64,000 nucleotides of DNA from the NCBI GenBank assembly GCA_963457665.1, contig OY735237.1, positions 2,880,322-2,944,321 of the forward strand. The letters are read 5' to 3'. How positions within the stretch are numbered: position 1 is the stretch's first letter; the number at the start of each line of letters is the position of its first letter. The stretch comes from Thysanoteuthis rhombus. Its lineage: Eukaryota > Mollusca > Cephalopoda > Oegopsida > Thysanoteuthidae. The translations under genes and the position numbers were made by a program. Shown here piece after piece: positions 24,751-36,099 of this stretch. A model generated the notes under the pieces. That model was not told where the DNA came from. It saw nothing but the letters and a program-made list of their open reading frames with translations, and made no database searches.

Positions 24751-25572
24751 TCACTTTGAATCTTACAAGACATAAAGATGAAAAATATGATAAAAATAAT
24801 TCAAGAATGGTTTGTAAGGAACATTGTAAAAATATTGAAATGGCTTAGCCAATCTCCAGAGCGAATTCCATCGAAAGTTTATGGCAGGGTTTGAAGAATG
24901 TAGCAATTCAAGATTTTTAGAATTGAACAGATATTTGATGTTTGTCCGCAAAAAAGAATGGAATATGATTCCACGAGAATGTTTCAAAGATTTGGTCAAG
25001 TCTTACGGAAAACATCTCCAAGCAGTAATTGCAAATTAAAAATCTTACAAATAAAATATTTTCTCATTCTTCTTAGAATACTTGCTTTTGATTTCCTCTT
25101 ACAGAAATTTTCAGTCCCTTCCCCCTCCTTATTCATTCATTTGCATATTGTTCACCTCCTTTACATCTTAATCCTCCGGAACATCTTTAGTAATTTCCAT
25201 CTTTTTATTTCCCCCTTCTCCATCTCTTTGGCTTTTCCTCACTCTTTATATTTTTTCTCTCTTTAATTTCCAGTCTCTTTCTCTCTCTCTCCTTCCTTTT
25301 CTATCTATTAATCAGTATAACCTCATCAAAAATTATCTGGAAGACATCTAGTCAGCAACTGAAAAATATATATCAAACATCTTAAAAATATAAATAAAAA
25401 CAGGCCTGAAATCATCCACGGCACCTATCTTCAAGTCAAATTTGGCAAAAAAATAAATTGTCGATTTCTCTGAGAAAAAAGTCTGTATCCAAATTTTTTT
25501 GTTCTTTTTTCATCTGCGATTTTCTCAAAAACCTATAAATGTGATTAAACTATGCATACAAACACACACACA

Positions 25573-25631
<59 letters not shown>

Positions 25632-26145
25632 TTCAAACCTCTATTTTATGAGACAAAGGAAGTGAAGACCTAAAATACAGGTAACATCCTCCATACATTC
25701 CTTTTAAAGACTTTTACATATTTTTTTTACTACAATTACAAATTTTAGGATTTTAATTTGTCAGTAGAAACCTTTGATAGGAAAACTGTTGTCTTGGCCA
25801 TGTCTAATGACAAAAAACTTGGGTAGTTCCAGTTGAACATTATTTAGCAAATCAGAAGTTAATCTGTAAAGTATTTGAGGATAATCCACAATTCCTACAT
25901 ATTTAATAGATTTCTACCTGGCCTTGAACCACATTTCTCAATTCTTCAAATGAAAATCAATTGTTTTTGAGTGAATGTTTCTGATTGCAACAGATTCTTG
26001 AGCAACCAAATAGATTCGAGCAGAACCCATGTTGCATAGTCTATGAAGTAGAACAGAAATTATTAACATGTACACATACAACATGTCTTAGTATATTTCA
26101 TGGCATTGATTATATACAGTTTTGATAAGCCTGAAAAGTTGTCGT
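24751..26145. other. AT-rich DNA with a pyrimidine tract
   Basis: A C/T-rich tract runs from about 25095 to 25310 (many ctttctctctctcc phrases). It produces a 102-codon plus frame (24958-25266) that is Leu/Phe/Ser-rich and not credible as a gene. The rest is AT-rich. Confidence 0.4.
25562..25628. repeat. (CA)n(TA)n microsatellite
   Basis: Seven CA units are followed by about 27 TA units. Confidence 0.95.
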
Positions 26146-26149
26146 ATAT

Positions 26150-26510
26150 TCTTACCTTCTCTCTCTAAAAACAATTATTTTGATTGAATATAACATTACT
26201 TTTTAGTTATGTCTAGCTTAAAGTCAAAAGACTTGCTTTTTTATTAACAGAAAATTGTACCAGGTCCTTTGATGAATCTGGGATATTCTTCTCACAGGAC
26301 TTCAGATCAATAACAAGGTCAGTGGATGAGTTCAGTTTAAAACAAAATAGAATAAATGTTAACTAAAAGAGACATAGCTCAATGGTGAATAGAATTGACT
26401 AAATACTCTAAAAGTTTGACTTGTGTAAAATCTAAGATACAAATGATATATCCTTATGCAATAACTATTATTTACTTCGGATATAAGTTGGTTTTTGCAA
26501 AATTTATATA
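26150..26510 (+). repeat. Duplicated segment, partner at 15.29-15.62 kb
   Basis: Second copy of the noncoding duplication described at 15290-15620, in the same orientation and with the same order of blocks. Confidence 0.7.
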
Positions 26511-26897
26511 AGAAAAGAGATGAAATTTTGTAAATAGTAAACTAATCTTACTAATACATAGTATTTTCTCGGACTTCTGATTATTATTTATCAGTAGCTG
26601 AAAATGCACCCGATGTGTAGGATTTGCTGCTAGTTTACACAAAAGGCCCAAATGAGGCTTTTGGCCCCAACAAAGATCAAAATTGCTTTTTAAATGTACC
26701 TTTAATAATCACCTCAGGCTACAAAGCACTACTTTGGCTACTTGGAAAGCACACATCAATCCGTTAAGACTTTTGGTATTATGTAGACGGACGGAAATCA
26801 GATCATTATTGAGCATAAAAATGGATGAAGATTCCACATTCAAAAAAATACAAGTCCAGAGTCCAATTAGTAAACAGAAAATTTCATTAGGATATGT

Positions 26898-27160
26898 TGT
26901 GTGGTTCCTTAGTTACTATGTCATAGTTGGAGATTTCGTAAATTATAACAGGATACAAAAGTAAAGTATTAAAAAGTCATCATAGATATCTCCAGTTTTT
27001 AACTGGGTCTGGCTGGCTATGTATGTCTGATTCTCTATGTTGTGTGTCATACTTAGAGATTTAGTGAATTATAGCATGATACAAAAGTAAAATATTACAA
27101 ACTGTCATTATAGATATCTTCAGTTTTTAACTTGGTCTGGCTGGCTGCATGTCACACATA
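26898..27160. repeat. Tandem duplication (period ~139 bp) starting a longer repeat
   Basis: The block 'tatgttgtgtg...gagattt-gt-aattata-ca-gatacaaaagtaaa-tatta...atagatatct-cagtttttaact-ggtctggctggct' occurs twice, beginning at 26898 and 27037. The second copy continues into sequence related to 60.74-61.1 kb. Confidence 0.8.
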
Positions 27161-27495
27161 CAGGCTGCAACAGTGGAGCTTATAGGGCTGGAAATCCATG
27201 TACTCCTTTTTATGTCCTTTCACCACCCCTTCGTATCTTTTTTGTGTGAAGTTCAATTTGCAATGTATGTTTATGCTAAACTGTTCCACTTGTTCATATC
27301 TGGCAGCATTCATGCTTGTTTGTTTTAAAAAATTAGACAGTTCTAGTGATCACTGCAGAACAAAAGTCAAGGGATGTAACTTATTAATTGATTGCCTCTT
27401 TTTCTAATTCTTAAATCGATCACCCCGAATGCTGCATACTACCAAAAGATATAGGTCATGTGACGGTTTCTATCGATTGACTAAGCAGATTTTTT
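27110..27495 (+). repeat. Interspersed repeat, partner at 60.74-61.11 kb
   Basis: Shared blocks in order: 'cagtttttaacttggtctggctggct', 'cacatacag...ggagcttatagggctg', 'caccaccccttc...tgcaatgtatgtttatgct', and finally 'ggtcatgtgacggtttctatcgattgact', matching 'ggtcacatgatggtctttattgactgac'. No coding potential is shared, so this is a noncoding repeat or an old segmental duplication. Confidence 0.65.
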
Positions 27496-27518
27496 TTTTA
27501 CTGTTTCCATTTTCAAAA

Positions 27519-27598
27519 CTCTCTGTTCCATAAGAGTTGTTACATTTAGTGTAGGAAATGTAAATGCAAATGTAACAAATATTATGGGACAGAGATAT
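27519..27598. mobile_element. Stowaway-like MITE, copy 1 (~80 bp)
   Basis: Nearly a perfect palindrome. CTCTGTTCCATAAGAGTTGT-TACATTT on the left is answered on the right by AAATGTA-ACAAATATTATGGGACAGAG. The terminal motif TCTGTCCCATAATA is shared with copies at 52.7 and 60.2 kb. It is too small to code and would depend on a Tc1/mariner-type transposase. Confidence 0.8.
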
Positions 27599-27599
27599 T

Positions 27600-28760
27600 T
27601 CACTTCAAGCACAAAACTACAACCATCATTTTCATATAATTAGGATTAGTTCTTCTACTACCCCCACCATTGCACCAGTTAACAACAATAATTTTTTCTG
27701 AAACATACAATTTCGCAGTTTATATTTATCAAGGTATATAGAAATGCGTTTTCTTTGATTAGACAAAAAGTTAATAAGAAACACTTTTTATTTTCATAAT
27801 GTATGAAGAAAAAAATACAGAATGGGGCCAAAGATTGGCATATTTAGGCATGAGTTTATATTCAAAGAAGAAGACAATGCAAAACATCCTCCAATTTCTT
27901 CACAGGATTTTCAAATTCTCCCAAGTGTGAGCATAAACATTTTGTTGAAATTTTTATGAGTCTGAAAGGAAAAATCATTAAAAACATATTTGCTGCAGGT
28001 TATCTTGTAACCTGATTAAAATATATCTAGCAAAATTTCAATCCCATTAAACATGGTGGAAAACTGAAAACATGCTAAATTGAGATTTTTGTAATTGGAA
28101 ATTATTCTTGATTTTTCTTATAGTTGTTGGTTATAAAAGATTGAAGAATTTCTTTAATGTCATCCAATACATAGATTCATTTAGAAACTGGAAAATCTTT
28201 TATCTGAATACTTTTCTATAGGGAAACACAACATCAGCGGCAAAAATCCCAGTGGCCTAGTCAGTCTGTGGGCGTGTAGCAGGCTAGTTGTTCTCAAACT
28301 GTGAGCTGTGACATAATAGTATGAATTAATCTAATTTTGTAAACGTGTTTTGAGTTGTGTGCATGTCTTATGTACGGCCAACTCTAACCACAAAGTTGCC
28401 AATCTGGTGGTTTTATCACTGGATTTGATTTTGTTTGATCTTAATCTTTTTAGCCACAGATGAAAGGGAATGGGCTTATAAGTTTGTAAATCAGAATACT
28501 ATCATAAAAGTTACATTCATTGACTACTGTGATGTATTTCTCTAATTAGTTTCATTTTTACAGCATTGATGAAGCCCAGTGCATAACATTTATTGGGGGT
28601 CCCTTTTATTTTCGTTTTCAACTATCATTCTTTAAAAAGTGAAAGTGAAAGTGAAAGGAGTATAAAATCATGAGGTTTTATTTGATTTCAAGTCCTCTTT
28701 GAGACAGTATTGTTTTTGATAAAAAAATAAATGAATAAATAAAACATTTCAAAGAAACAT
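27600..28760. other. AT-rich DNA, nothing recognised
   Basis: No frame of note, RNA gene or repeat with clear borders was seen. Confidence 0.4.
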
Positions 28761-28763
28761 TTT

Positions 28764-29093
28764 TCACAGGATCCCTAAAATCTCAGTGCCCTGTATTGCT
28801 GCAACACACTGTCTCAAGTTCTGCCTCAAGTTGTAGGGGTCTGTAATTCTATGACAGAGGTTGTCCTCGGAATAATCAAATGAATGATATTGTGGCCTCC
28901 AGCTCTTGTATGTCAGAGCCAATATAAGTTTCAGCATGGAGAAAATGTAAGGGTACAAATTGTATACTGTGAACCTACAACTATCTATGTACTCTTCATG
29001 AGAACCAACCACGTCCGACAGGCAAGCAAATTCTATGGAAGCATTTTGACGGAGAAAAATATATTGAACAACCATAGCCGCCAAAGGTGGCAA
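28764..29093 (-). other. Unrecognised 109-codon frame, possibly an exon or transposon fragment
   Basis: The minus frame has balanced amino-acid use (Cys, Trp, Tyr, His and acidic residues all present) and ends DPYNLRQNLRQCVAAIQGTE and a few more residues before its stop. The local GC content is higher than around it. The NLRQ-LRQC-VAAI ending faintly resembles the C-terminal tail of some DDE transposases, but the catalytic part is not seen. Its start codon is unsupported. I cannot give a function. Confidence 0.3.
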
Positions 29094-29129
29094 AGGGTTC
29101 CTTTTTTACATGTTTGTGTGTTCCAGCAC

Positions 29130-30480
29130 TCCTAGCCATGCTGTTTTGTCAACAGACTTAAAAATTGGCATCAGTATTCCACTAGACCCTCTCTAAAAAC
29201 ATTTCTATCTATGGAAAATGAAGCTTTTTTTTCTCTCAATTTGGGGCTCTATTTAGACATCTCAATATCCTTCTTCATAAAAGCATAATATTATATAGTA
29301 ACTTCCTGGCAGGCATAAGAATTATAATCATTGTAATGTTTGTAATGAGTAACAATAATTAGAAGATTTTACAAGCATAATAATTTTGTAATGAAGTACG
29401 TAGGAATCTTTAAAAAAGAAAACTTATTGCTAATGTCAAGAAAGACAAGACAGAAAATGAGGATTTCTCTAGGAATGAATGGGAAAGATGTGCCTTGTAC
29501 AAACTAACCAGATGATATACAGAAATGATCTGGTGGAATCTGGTGGGATTTACAATAAATAACAGACATCCAAAAATTGGCAGCAGAAGGTTAGTCACTA
29601 ATTATACCATCACATATACCCCTCTACCAAAAGAGCGGGGGTGTTTTACAGGGGTTGGATTTTTACCAGGAATATCACCATAGATGGAATTGGGTGGCAG
29701 AAAGACCCAAAATCAATGACAAATTCTATGAGGCATGACCACTGAGTATATTGAGCAGGTAAACCTAGATGAGGAGAAATTTCACTCTGAACCCACTAGC
29801 TGGATGAAAAGGGGTTTACCATGTTAAACCAGATAGAAAAAAGAAAAAAAAAAAAAGAGGTAAACCCTGTTGAACTAAAGGGAGAAAGTCAGCAAGAAGG
29901 AAAAAGAAGAAAAGAAAAGAAATCAAAAACGAATCAGAAGAGAAACAATTGTAAAAGTATCATTATAAATCTTCTTCCATTAATTATTTGGTGATATAGA
30001 CCCTCAAAACACTCTAATCTTAACAGTACAAAAGAGTTCTAAAAGATGAATAATGGTGATTTCTGGGGGATAAAACCAAAAGAGTACACAGTAAATTCTA
30101 TGAGTCTGACATTGAAGCCAAGTTCCAAAATTTGAAAAAGTATTTACAATCAGAGAACCACAAGCCATTCCTTGCAGTTAACATTTTTTTTTTCAACTTC
30201 TCAGCATATCCCCTAAAACTTGAAGTTCCATATTGCAAAAATGCACAAACAGTTTTTTAATTCTTCTGTAAGGCAGCAAATTTACACCCATTAATATTTA
30301 GCCCTTAAGGAAGGTGCAACCCCACTTAAAATCCCTATCAATTTGGAAACAAGGTTTTCTATTCAACCACAAGAGTTGTTCATCCTATTCTCAGTTGCAA
30401 GAGTATATCAAGAAATGCAATTGTTAGAAATTTTCCAGGGACTGAGATTAAAATTGTGAATATGAAACAAGAATCACTTT
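29130..30480. other. AT-rich DNA, nothing recognised
   Basis: Includes a purine-rich stretch at 29835-29945 (aaaaaagaaaaa runs). No credible gene. Confidence 0.4.
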
Positions 30481-30559
30481 TGGGGTATGTATACTGTGAA
30501 CTATAATTTCAATATAACAAATTTTGGCTTTATTGATCACATGGATTTTGATGAACTTT

Positions 30560-30935
30560 CTTTTCATTTACTGAAAGGAATTTGTTTAAAGCAGCAAACA
30601 TGTGGACCAGGCACACTGGGCATTACACTAGTCTCATGGTCCAGCGTTTTGCAGCCTTTAGATCGAAACCAAAGTGTAGTATCTGCACCATGGTATTGCC
30701 CAATGTGTAGTTACTGCTCCTAGACATCCAATGGAGCAGAGACTGGTTTGGCAGGTGTGTTCTGTACGAGAGCGCAGGTACAATGTTGTAGCTTATGAGG
30801 ATATTGAGGCTTGGCATTGCTAAGAGCATTTTTGGACCTATGGGCTCATCCTACGTCTTCACATTATTACTCAGCCTAGTCGCAGAGAAGAAGCTCGCTT
30901 TGGAGTGGTGCTCTCCCATTGCATTTATGTCCACA
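30560..30935. other. GC-richer stretch next to a SINE, unrecognised
   Basis: GC content rises here and short frames (61-78 codons) occur on both strands without any family resemblance. Its right border coincides with the 5' end of the SINE at 30936, so it may be part of the same inserted unit or an older element that the SINE entered. Confidence 0.3.
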
Positions 30936-31210
30936 TTGACACATAGCGCAGTGGTTACAGCATCAGACAAATTATGGTAAAGTAATCTGATGGTTCTAGG
31001 TTCGATCCTAGTGTGAGACAATATAACAATACTACTAATGCTAAGAGGGGAGTACGGTCAATATACCCCCGTCGGATAAATAAAGGGTTCGGTTCATTAC
31101 TTCCCCAAATCTACCAGATGATACCTGACAATGGCCGTAGAGTGCAACGGCCGAAACGTTGTATGAAAACAACCAAGATGAGGACGGTCCGAATATCAAC
31201 AGAAATACTA
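30936..31210 (+). mobile_element. tRNA-derived SINE, copy on plus strand
   Basis: The head has an A box (TAGCGCAGTGGTTACAGC) and B box (GGTTCGATCCTA). The body contains 'agaggggagtacggtcaatatacccccgtcgg', and near the end CTGACAAT-GGCCGT-AGAGTGCA-ACGGCC-GAAAC (31124-31160) is followed by GTTGTATGAAAACAACC. It is about 80-85% similar by eye to the minus copy at 19.3 kb. No clear target duplication was found and the tail is only 'agaaatacta'. Confidence 0.85.
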
Positions 31211-31260
31211 CTGTACGATATTTGTCAAAAGCAGCAAATTACTGAACGTTCTTCTTAATT

Positions 31261-33850
31261 ACTTTCAGGTGGGTCCCTTTTTTCCTTACCAAGGCTTTAC
31301 TTGGCAATTTTGACCATTTCATTAATGAAAAGTCCTGTTAAAAGAACAAAGCACTAATATGGCCCAATGTAAATGTTTTGATGAATCAACAATACTTTTA
31401 ATTCAATGTTCATGGAGGACAAAGCAAATTATTGCACATCTCTTCAGAGTTAACAAGTCAATTTTAATTCATTGAATTAACACATGGAAAAAAATCTAGG
31501 CAGTCATTATAGTGTCACCTAGAGTGGGCTGTGTCTGGTCTAAACAACAATTTTTCTCAGTTTGGAGAAAACCAAATTACCTTTGTGCCCTAGAACATTG
31601 CCTATGTTTACCTCATGGATGGCCAGTCCAGCCTTGGACAGGTTTAATGTTTTTTGCCAAATTATCCGCATGTTCTAAAAATAATGACAGACAACTCTAC
31701 AAACTTAGGATGGAAAAGTGATATGGGATCAAAAACACCAAAAACTTGTATAAAAATCAATTTTATTGCGATAATCCTTGGTCAATTTCATTATAAGAAA
31801 AATTATAGAAAAGTCTGATATAAAACTTGTTTACAATGATTAGGACCAATGATTTTTGTCTTTGAAAAGTTGTTTACAATGTATAAACAATGGGAAATAA
31901 TATGCATCAGAAAATTTATCGTTAGTACAGATCCAGATTTTGAAATCATTCCAATCATGAATGTATTTATTTATAATAAGTGTATTTTGTAAGAAAGAAT
32001 TATAAAAATTTCATAAATCAATCAACTCTCTTTATTTGATTTTATGACATCTATATAAAATACAATAAGGGGTTACTAAAAAGATTTTCTTTTCTATAAG
32101 GATAAGTCCCGGCAGAAATTGAGTCAGTCAAAATAATATTCAGAACACCAGTTGAAGATATGCAAAATATGCTATGAATTGAAGAATGAAAAACTGCAAT
32201 AGAAATAAATATTGTCTTGTGTAGAAAGGTTTGTTATTGCTTTTCATATAAATATTTTGTAGACTTTAGGGTTGTGATGAAAAACGTTGGGAACTTTTCT
32301 CCAACTACATAAAATCACTTTAAAAATACATAGCTTGATTCAAATATTGGCATAATGCAGTAGAGGTAATATTGGCACCCTATATTTTCTAAAAGTAATT
32401 TTATAGATTTGGATAAAAGCTGTCAAGAAAAAATATCAACATAAATATAGTACATGGGTACAAGGTTGAGTCAATTCAATTTTCTGAAGCTATGTTCTGT
32501 CATACTGCAACACTTACTTTTAAAGAGGGGGAATGTTACCATGTTGCGATTTGAGATGAGTAACTATAAGCAAGCAATAACTGTAAATCAATGCAAACAT
32601 TGAATAATACCCCTCAACTGATAGAATGTTCCAAGTCCAAACAAAGTCCCTAAATGTTTGGGGGCTAGTTTCAGGAGTAAGTTGGATTCATCTCCAAGAA
32701 TGTCATATCATTTATTTTAGTTATTTCTAGTAGCATTTTATAGTTTTATTAATTCTATATTTTCTTGTTATTCATAACATTTTAGTCAGATATTTTTCAT
32801 TGTTAATCTTTATCAAAAAAAAATTTCAACCGTATATGCTGAGCTTTTGTGGAATTATTGGCATAAGCCAATATCATAAAACTGACTTATTGCAATAACT
32901 CCCCCCCACCCCAAAACTTTCAGCAGTTTTTAAATGAGGGATCTACAGAACTGGAATGAGTACTACCACCCTAAACATCTTTCCACTCAATGTTCAGATT
33001 CTAATCAATAAAATTATAGGTTTCAAGCGACTTTTGAAATGTATCATGCCACATATTGTCAAGAATTGAATTTATGCTGAAGTGTCTGATAAACGCTCAC
33101 TGTAAGGTACTTGATATCAACCTTAGAATACATTCTAATATCCATTGGATATGGATTCAAAAATTCAAAATTTTCTCAGGGGCTTACAGCACCTCGAAGT
33201 CCCAACTGAGTAGGCTTGATGCACTAGCTGGAATCATTACCCACTTCTATGGATCCAAAACTTTTCAAATGTTTGCATACTCCACTCACGGACCTCAAAG
33301 AAAACTTTGTAGATCTAAAGTTCTGACCCACTTTTATACAGAAATGGACCTATCTTTAGATATTTGCAAGGAACGTTTTGGGATCCCAATCCACTGCAGA
33401 CTAAAATGCATGTTTCTTTGGTGACAAGTGAAAAACTTATTAAAGCATTACTGGGAAATTCCCACAAGATTTTCTATATTCATATTACCAATTATTCAAC
33501 AGAATTCTCTAATAAAAAAAGTCCAAGCTCTTGGGAGACTGCAAAAGGCAGAAGAGCAGTTATTTGCAGAGGAAGATGAAAATTTCTTGAAGATGCCTGA
33601 AAGATGAAACAAAATAGAGAATATGTCATTCAATGGATTTTTTCATCTTTGTTTCTTCAAATTTTAGTTGTGTACACTCTGGCTTTCTTTGAATGTCAGT
33701 TGTATTCTAAATTATGTCTCGTATCTTGTTCTAGGAGAGCGTGTACATCCATTCATTGTCTATCACAGTATTTGATGTTAATTTGAATAGTGTGAAAATG
33801 TGGATTTTCACTTCCAAATAATCACAGTTCTTCATTAGTGTGTACCTACA
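31261..33850. other. AT-rich intergenic DNA with one duplicated segment
   Basis: 31740-31950 matches 54905-55085 in the same orientation ('ttattgcgataatcctt', 'gtctgatataaaacttgtttacaatgattaggaccaatg'). The 122-codon plus frame at 33056-33424 and the overlapping 33364-33579 frame have ordinary composition but no recognised domain and no supported start, so I leave them uncalled. Confidence 0.4.
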
Positions 33851-33859
33851 CAGGCTGCA

Positions 33860-34169
33860 CTATATTTGATTCATACACTCAATAAAAATATGGATCCTCC
33901 ATAGCATGTGTTTCTATAAATGGCAGCAATTTCTTTTTTAAAATGGAGATCAAATATACTGCAAAAACATTTCTCTCTAGTGAGTGTGTAGATTGCACTA
34001 AATCAGTCTTATTTCCAGGGAGTATTTGCAGGTTTTGCTGAATAAGATTCCAATAAGTAGATTTATTCACTTCACAAGTGTTTCATGGATGAATATCATT
34101 TTTTTTCCACTGTGATAGAACATGTTGGTTGAAATTTAATTTCTGTGGAGAAGAAGTTCCACAGACTTC
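33860..34169 (-). pseudogene. Decayed fingers downstream of the second array
   Basis: In frame with the array, the minus strand continues past the stop as EVCGTSSPQKLNFNQHV, then loses its zinc ligands. More distant remnants ('ctcaataaaaatatggatcctcc', 'cctagcatgtgtttc') reach about 33860. The stop of the gene itself replaces the first zinc cysteine of this finger (TGT to TGA). Confidence 0.65.
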
Positions 34170-35273
34170 TCAAGAATATGGATTCACAACAGTGTGGACT
34201 CGCATATGTCGTTTCAAACTTGATTTCAGTGAAAAGGAACCACCACACACTTCACAAATGCATGGCTTCTCTCCAGTGTGTATTTGCATATGATTGGTCA
34301 AATGTGATTTTCTTGAAAAGGTAGAGCCACAGATTTCACATGAATATGGCTTTTCTCCAGTGTGTGTTTGCATATGTCTTTTCAAACTTGACTTCAATGG
34401 GAAGGAAGAGTCACACAATTCACAAGCATGTGGCTTCTCTCCAGTGTGGATTAACATATGATAATTCAATCCTGAATTCTGTGAAAAGGTAGAGTCACAA
34501 ACTTCACAAGAATATGGCTTCTCTCCAGTGTGTGTTCGCCTGTGTTGTTTTAAACTAGACTTTACTGAAAAAGAAAAGCCACATACATCACAAGAAAATG
34601 GTTTCTCTCCAGTGTGGGTTTGCATATGATAGTTCAAACCCGACTTATGAGAAAAAGAAGCACCACATACTTCACAGGAATATGGTTTCTCTCCAGTATG
34701 TGTTCGCATATGAATATCCAACTGTGATTTCCATGAAAAAGAAGAGCCACAGACTTCACAAAATGGCTTCTCACCAGTGTGTGTTTGCATATGTCGTTCT
34801 AGATTCGACTCCAATGAAAATGAAGAATCACACACTTCACAAGAATATGGCTTCTCTAGTGAGTGTATTTCTAAATGATTGTTCAAACGTGATTTTGCTG
34901 AAAAGGAAGAGCCACAAACTTCACAAGAATATGGCCTCACTCCAGTGTGTATCTGCATATGTCGTTTCAAACCTGACCTCAATGAAAAAGAGGAGCAGCA
35001 AACTTCACAAGAATATGGTTTCTCTCCAGTGTGAGTTCGCATATGATCATTCAAATGCGACTTCTGTGAAAATGGAGTGCTACACACTTCACAAGAATAT
35101 GGCTTCTCTCCAGTATGTGTTCTCACATGAACCACCAAACCTGACTGCAGTGAAAAGGAAGAGCCACAGACTTCACAAGTATATGACTTCTCTCCAGCGT
35201 GTGTTCGCATATGGACCACATATCGTGACCTTTGTGAAAAGGAAGTGCCACACACTTCACAAGAATATGGCAT
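34170..35273 (-). CDS. C2H2 zinc-finger protein (13 fingers), gene ZNF-2
   Basis: A 367-residue protein made only of zinc fingers: 13 tandem C-x2-C-x12-H-x3-H units of the CEVCGSSFS type joined by HTGEKPYS linkers. It is expected in the nucleus as a DNA-binding regulator. Finger 1 has Tyr at the conserved Leu position. The linker before finger 7 lacks one residue (TGEKPF-C), and the linker before finger 6 reads HSLEKPY. Start chosen at ATG 35273-35271 (MPYSCEVCG), where Met stands in place of the linker Lys; upstream there is no in-frame ATG before stops. An acceptor TTATTCTCCTTACAG ends at 35624, giving about 350 nt of untranslated exon before the ATG. The donor of leader C lies 5.6 kb upstream. 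The stop TGA (34172-34170) sits where the next finger's first Cys should be, so the gene has lost its 3' fingers. Confidence 0.9.
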   Translation of the reverse strand: MPYSCEVCGTSFSQRSRYVVHMRTHAGEKSYTCEVCGSSFSLQSGLVVHVRTHTGEKPYSCEVCSTPFSQKSHLNDHMRTHTGEKPYSCEVCCSSFSLRSGLKRHMQIHTGVRPYSCEVCGSSFSAKSRLNNHLEIHSLEKPYSCEVCDSSFSLESNLERHMQTHTGEKPFCEVCGSSFSWKSQLDIHMRTHTGEKPYSCEVCGASFSHKSGLNYHMQTHTGEKPFSCDVCGFSFSVKSSLKQHRRTHTGEKPYSCEVCDSTFSQNSGLNYHMLIHTGEKPHACELCDSSFPLKSSLKRHMQTHTGEKPYSCEICGSTFSRKSHLTNHMQIHTGEKPCICEVCGGSFSLKSSLKRHMRVHTVVNPYS

Positions 35274-35625
35274 CTTTCCAGGATAGGATTTCAAGTATTT
35301 TTAAAGATTTGAAGTATTAGACAATTTACCTCAACAAGTTTCTTAACATTTCTTTTTCATGCATTTTCTATTCTTCATGATTTTTGGGTGAAAGTAAACC
35401 GATGAAACATTCAAATTAACCAAATCAAGTTAATGAAATTTTTCAAAAGAAGGAAAGCATAAATATGGTTCGTCTTAAATGATTTTTTTTTTTTTTTTAA
35501 CAAATGCTGCTCTCGATCTCACGAAAATAAAGATCCACACAGTTCACAAGGATATGATTTTTCCAGAGTGAGAGTTTTTGAGTTTCTTTTTAAAAATGTT
35601 TTATTTTTCAATAGCTGGAACATCT
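35274..35625 (-). other. ZNF-2 exon 2: 5' untranslated part with splice acceptor
   Basis: The exon begins at 35623 after the minus-strand acceptor ...ATTCTCCTTACAG. Between the acceptor and the ATG there is a relic of a further finger at 35510-35590 (KSYPCELCGSLFS, followed by a stop). The untranslated leader is therefore derived from former coding fingers. The TAAATTGTCTAAT motif near 35315-35330 is shared with ZNF-3 just before its ATG. Confidence 0.6.
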
Positions 35626-35848
35626 GTAAGGAGAATAAAAAATGAAATATCAAATACAATACATAAATTCCAAGAAATTAATTGGATTATATCAACTCAC
35701 TTTATAAGTCAATAGGTACAGATACTTTATACACAAATTTCTTCTAACAAGATATAGGCAACGAAGTTCTCCAAGAAAAACTATTTCTATTATCTTCAGA
35801 ATTGAATATAATTAAAGGTAGTAAAAAAATCTCACATCTATTACATTA

Positions 35849-36091
35849 CTTTTATTGTATTTACATCAATATGAGAGACAGCAAAAGATACTCTTCAAAG
35901 CAATACAGCAAGGAGATGTACCTCTACCTGGCTAGATGAAAAAAGAGTTGGTTTCATGCCTTTTCTAATTCAGAGATGGATATTGCTTTTATTGTATTTA
36001 CATCAATATGAGAGACAGTAAAAGACACTTTTCTAGGCAATACAGCAAGGAGACATACCTCTACCTGATGAGATAAAAAAGTTGGTTTACA
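35849..36091. repeat. Tandem duplication in ZNF-2 intron, period ~136 bp
   Basis: 'ttttattgtatttacatcaatatgagagacag' through 'aatacagcaaggaga...acctctacctg' is present twice (starting 35849 and 35985). A single reverse-complement counterpart lies at about 55890-55945 in the ZNF-3 intron, as expected for paralogous introns. Confidence 0.85.
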
Positions 36092-36099
36092 ACAATAAA

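Noticed and set aside
33056-33579. 122- and 71-codon plus frames as genes
   Set aside because: Overlapping frames, no recognised motif, no promoter or splice context; frames of this length can occur by chance over 64 kb.
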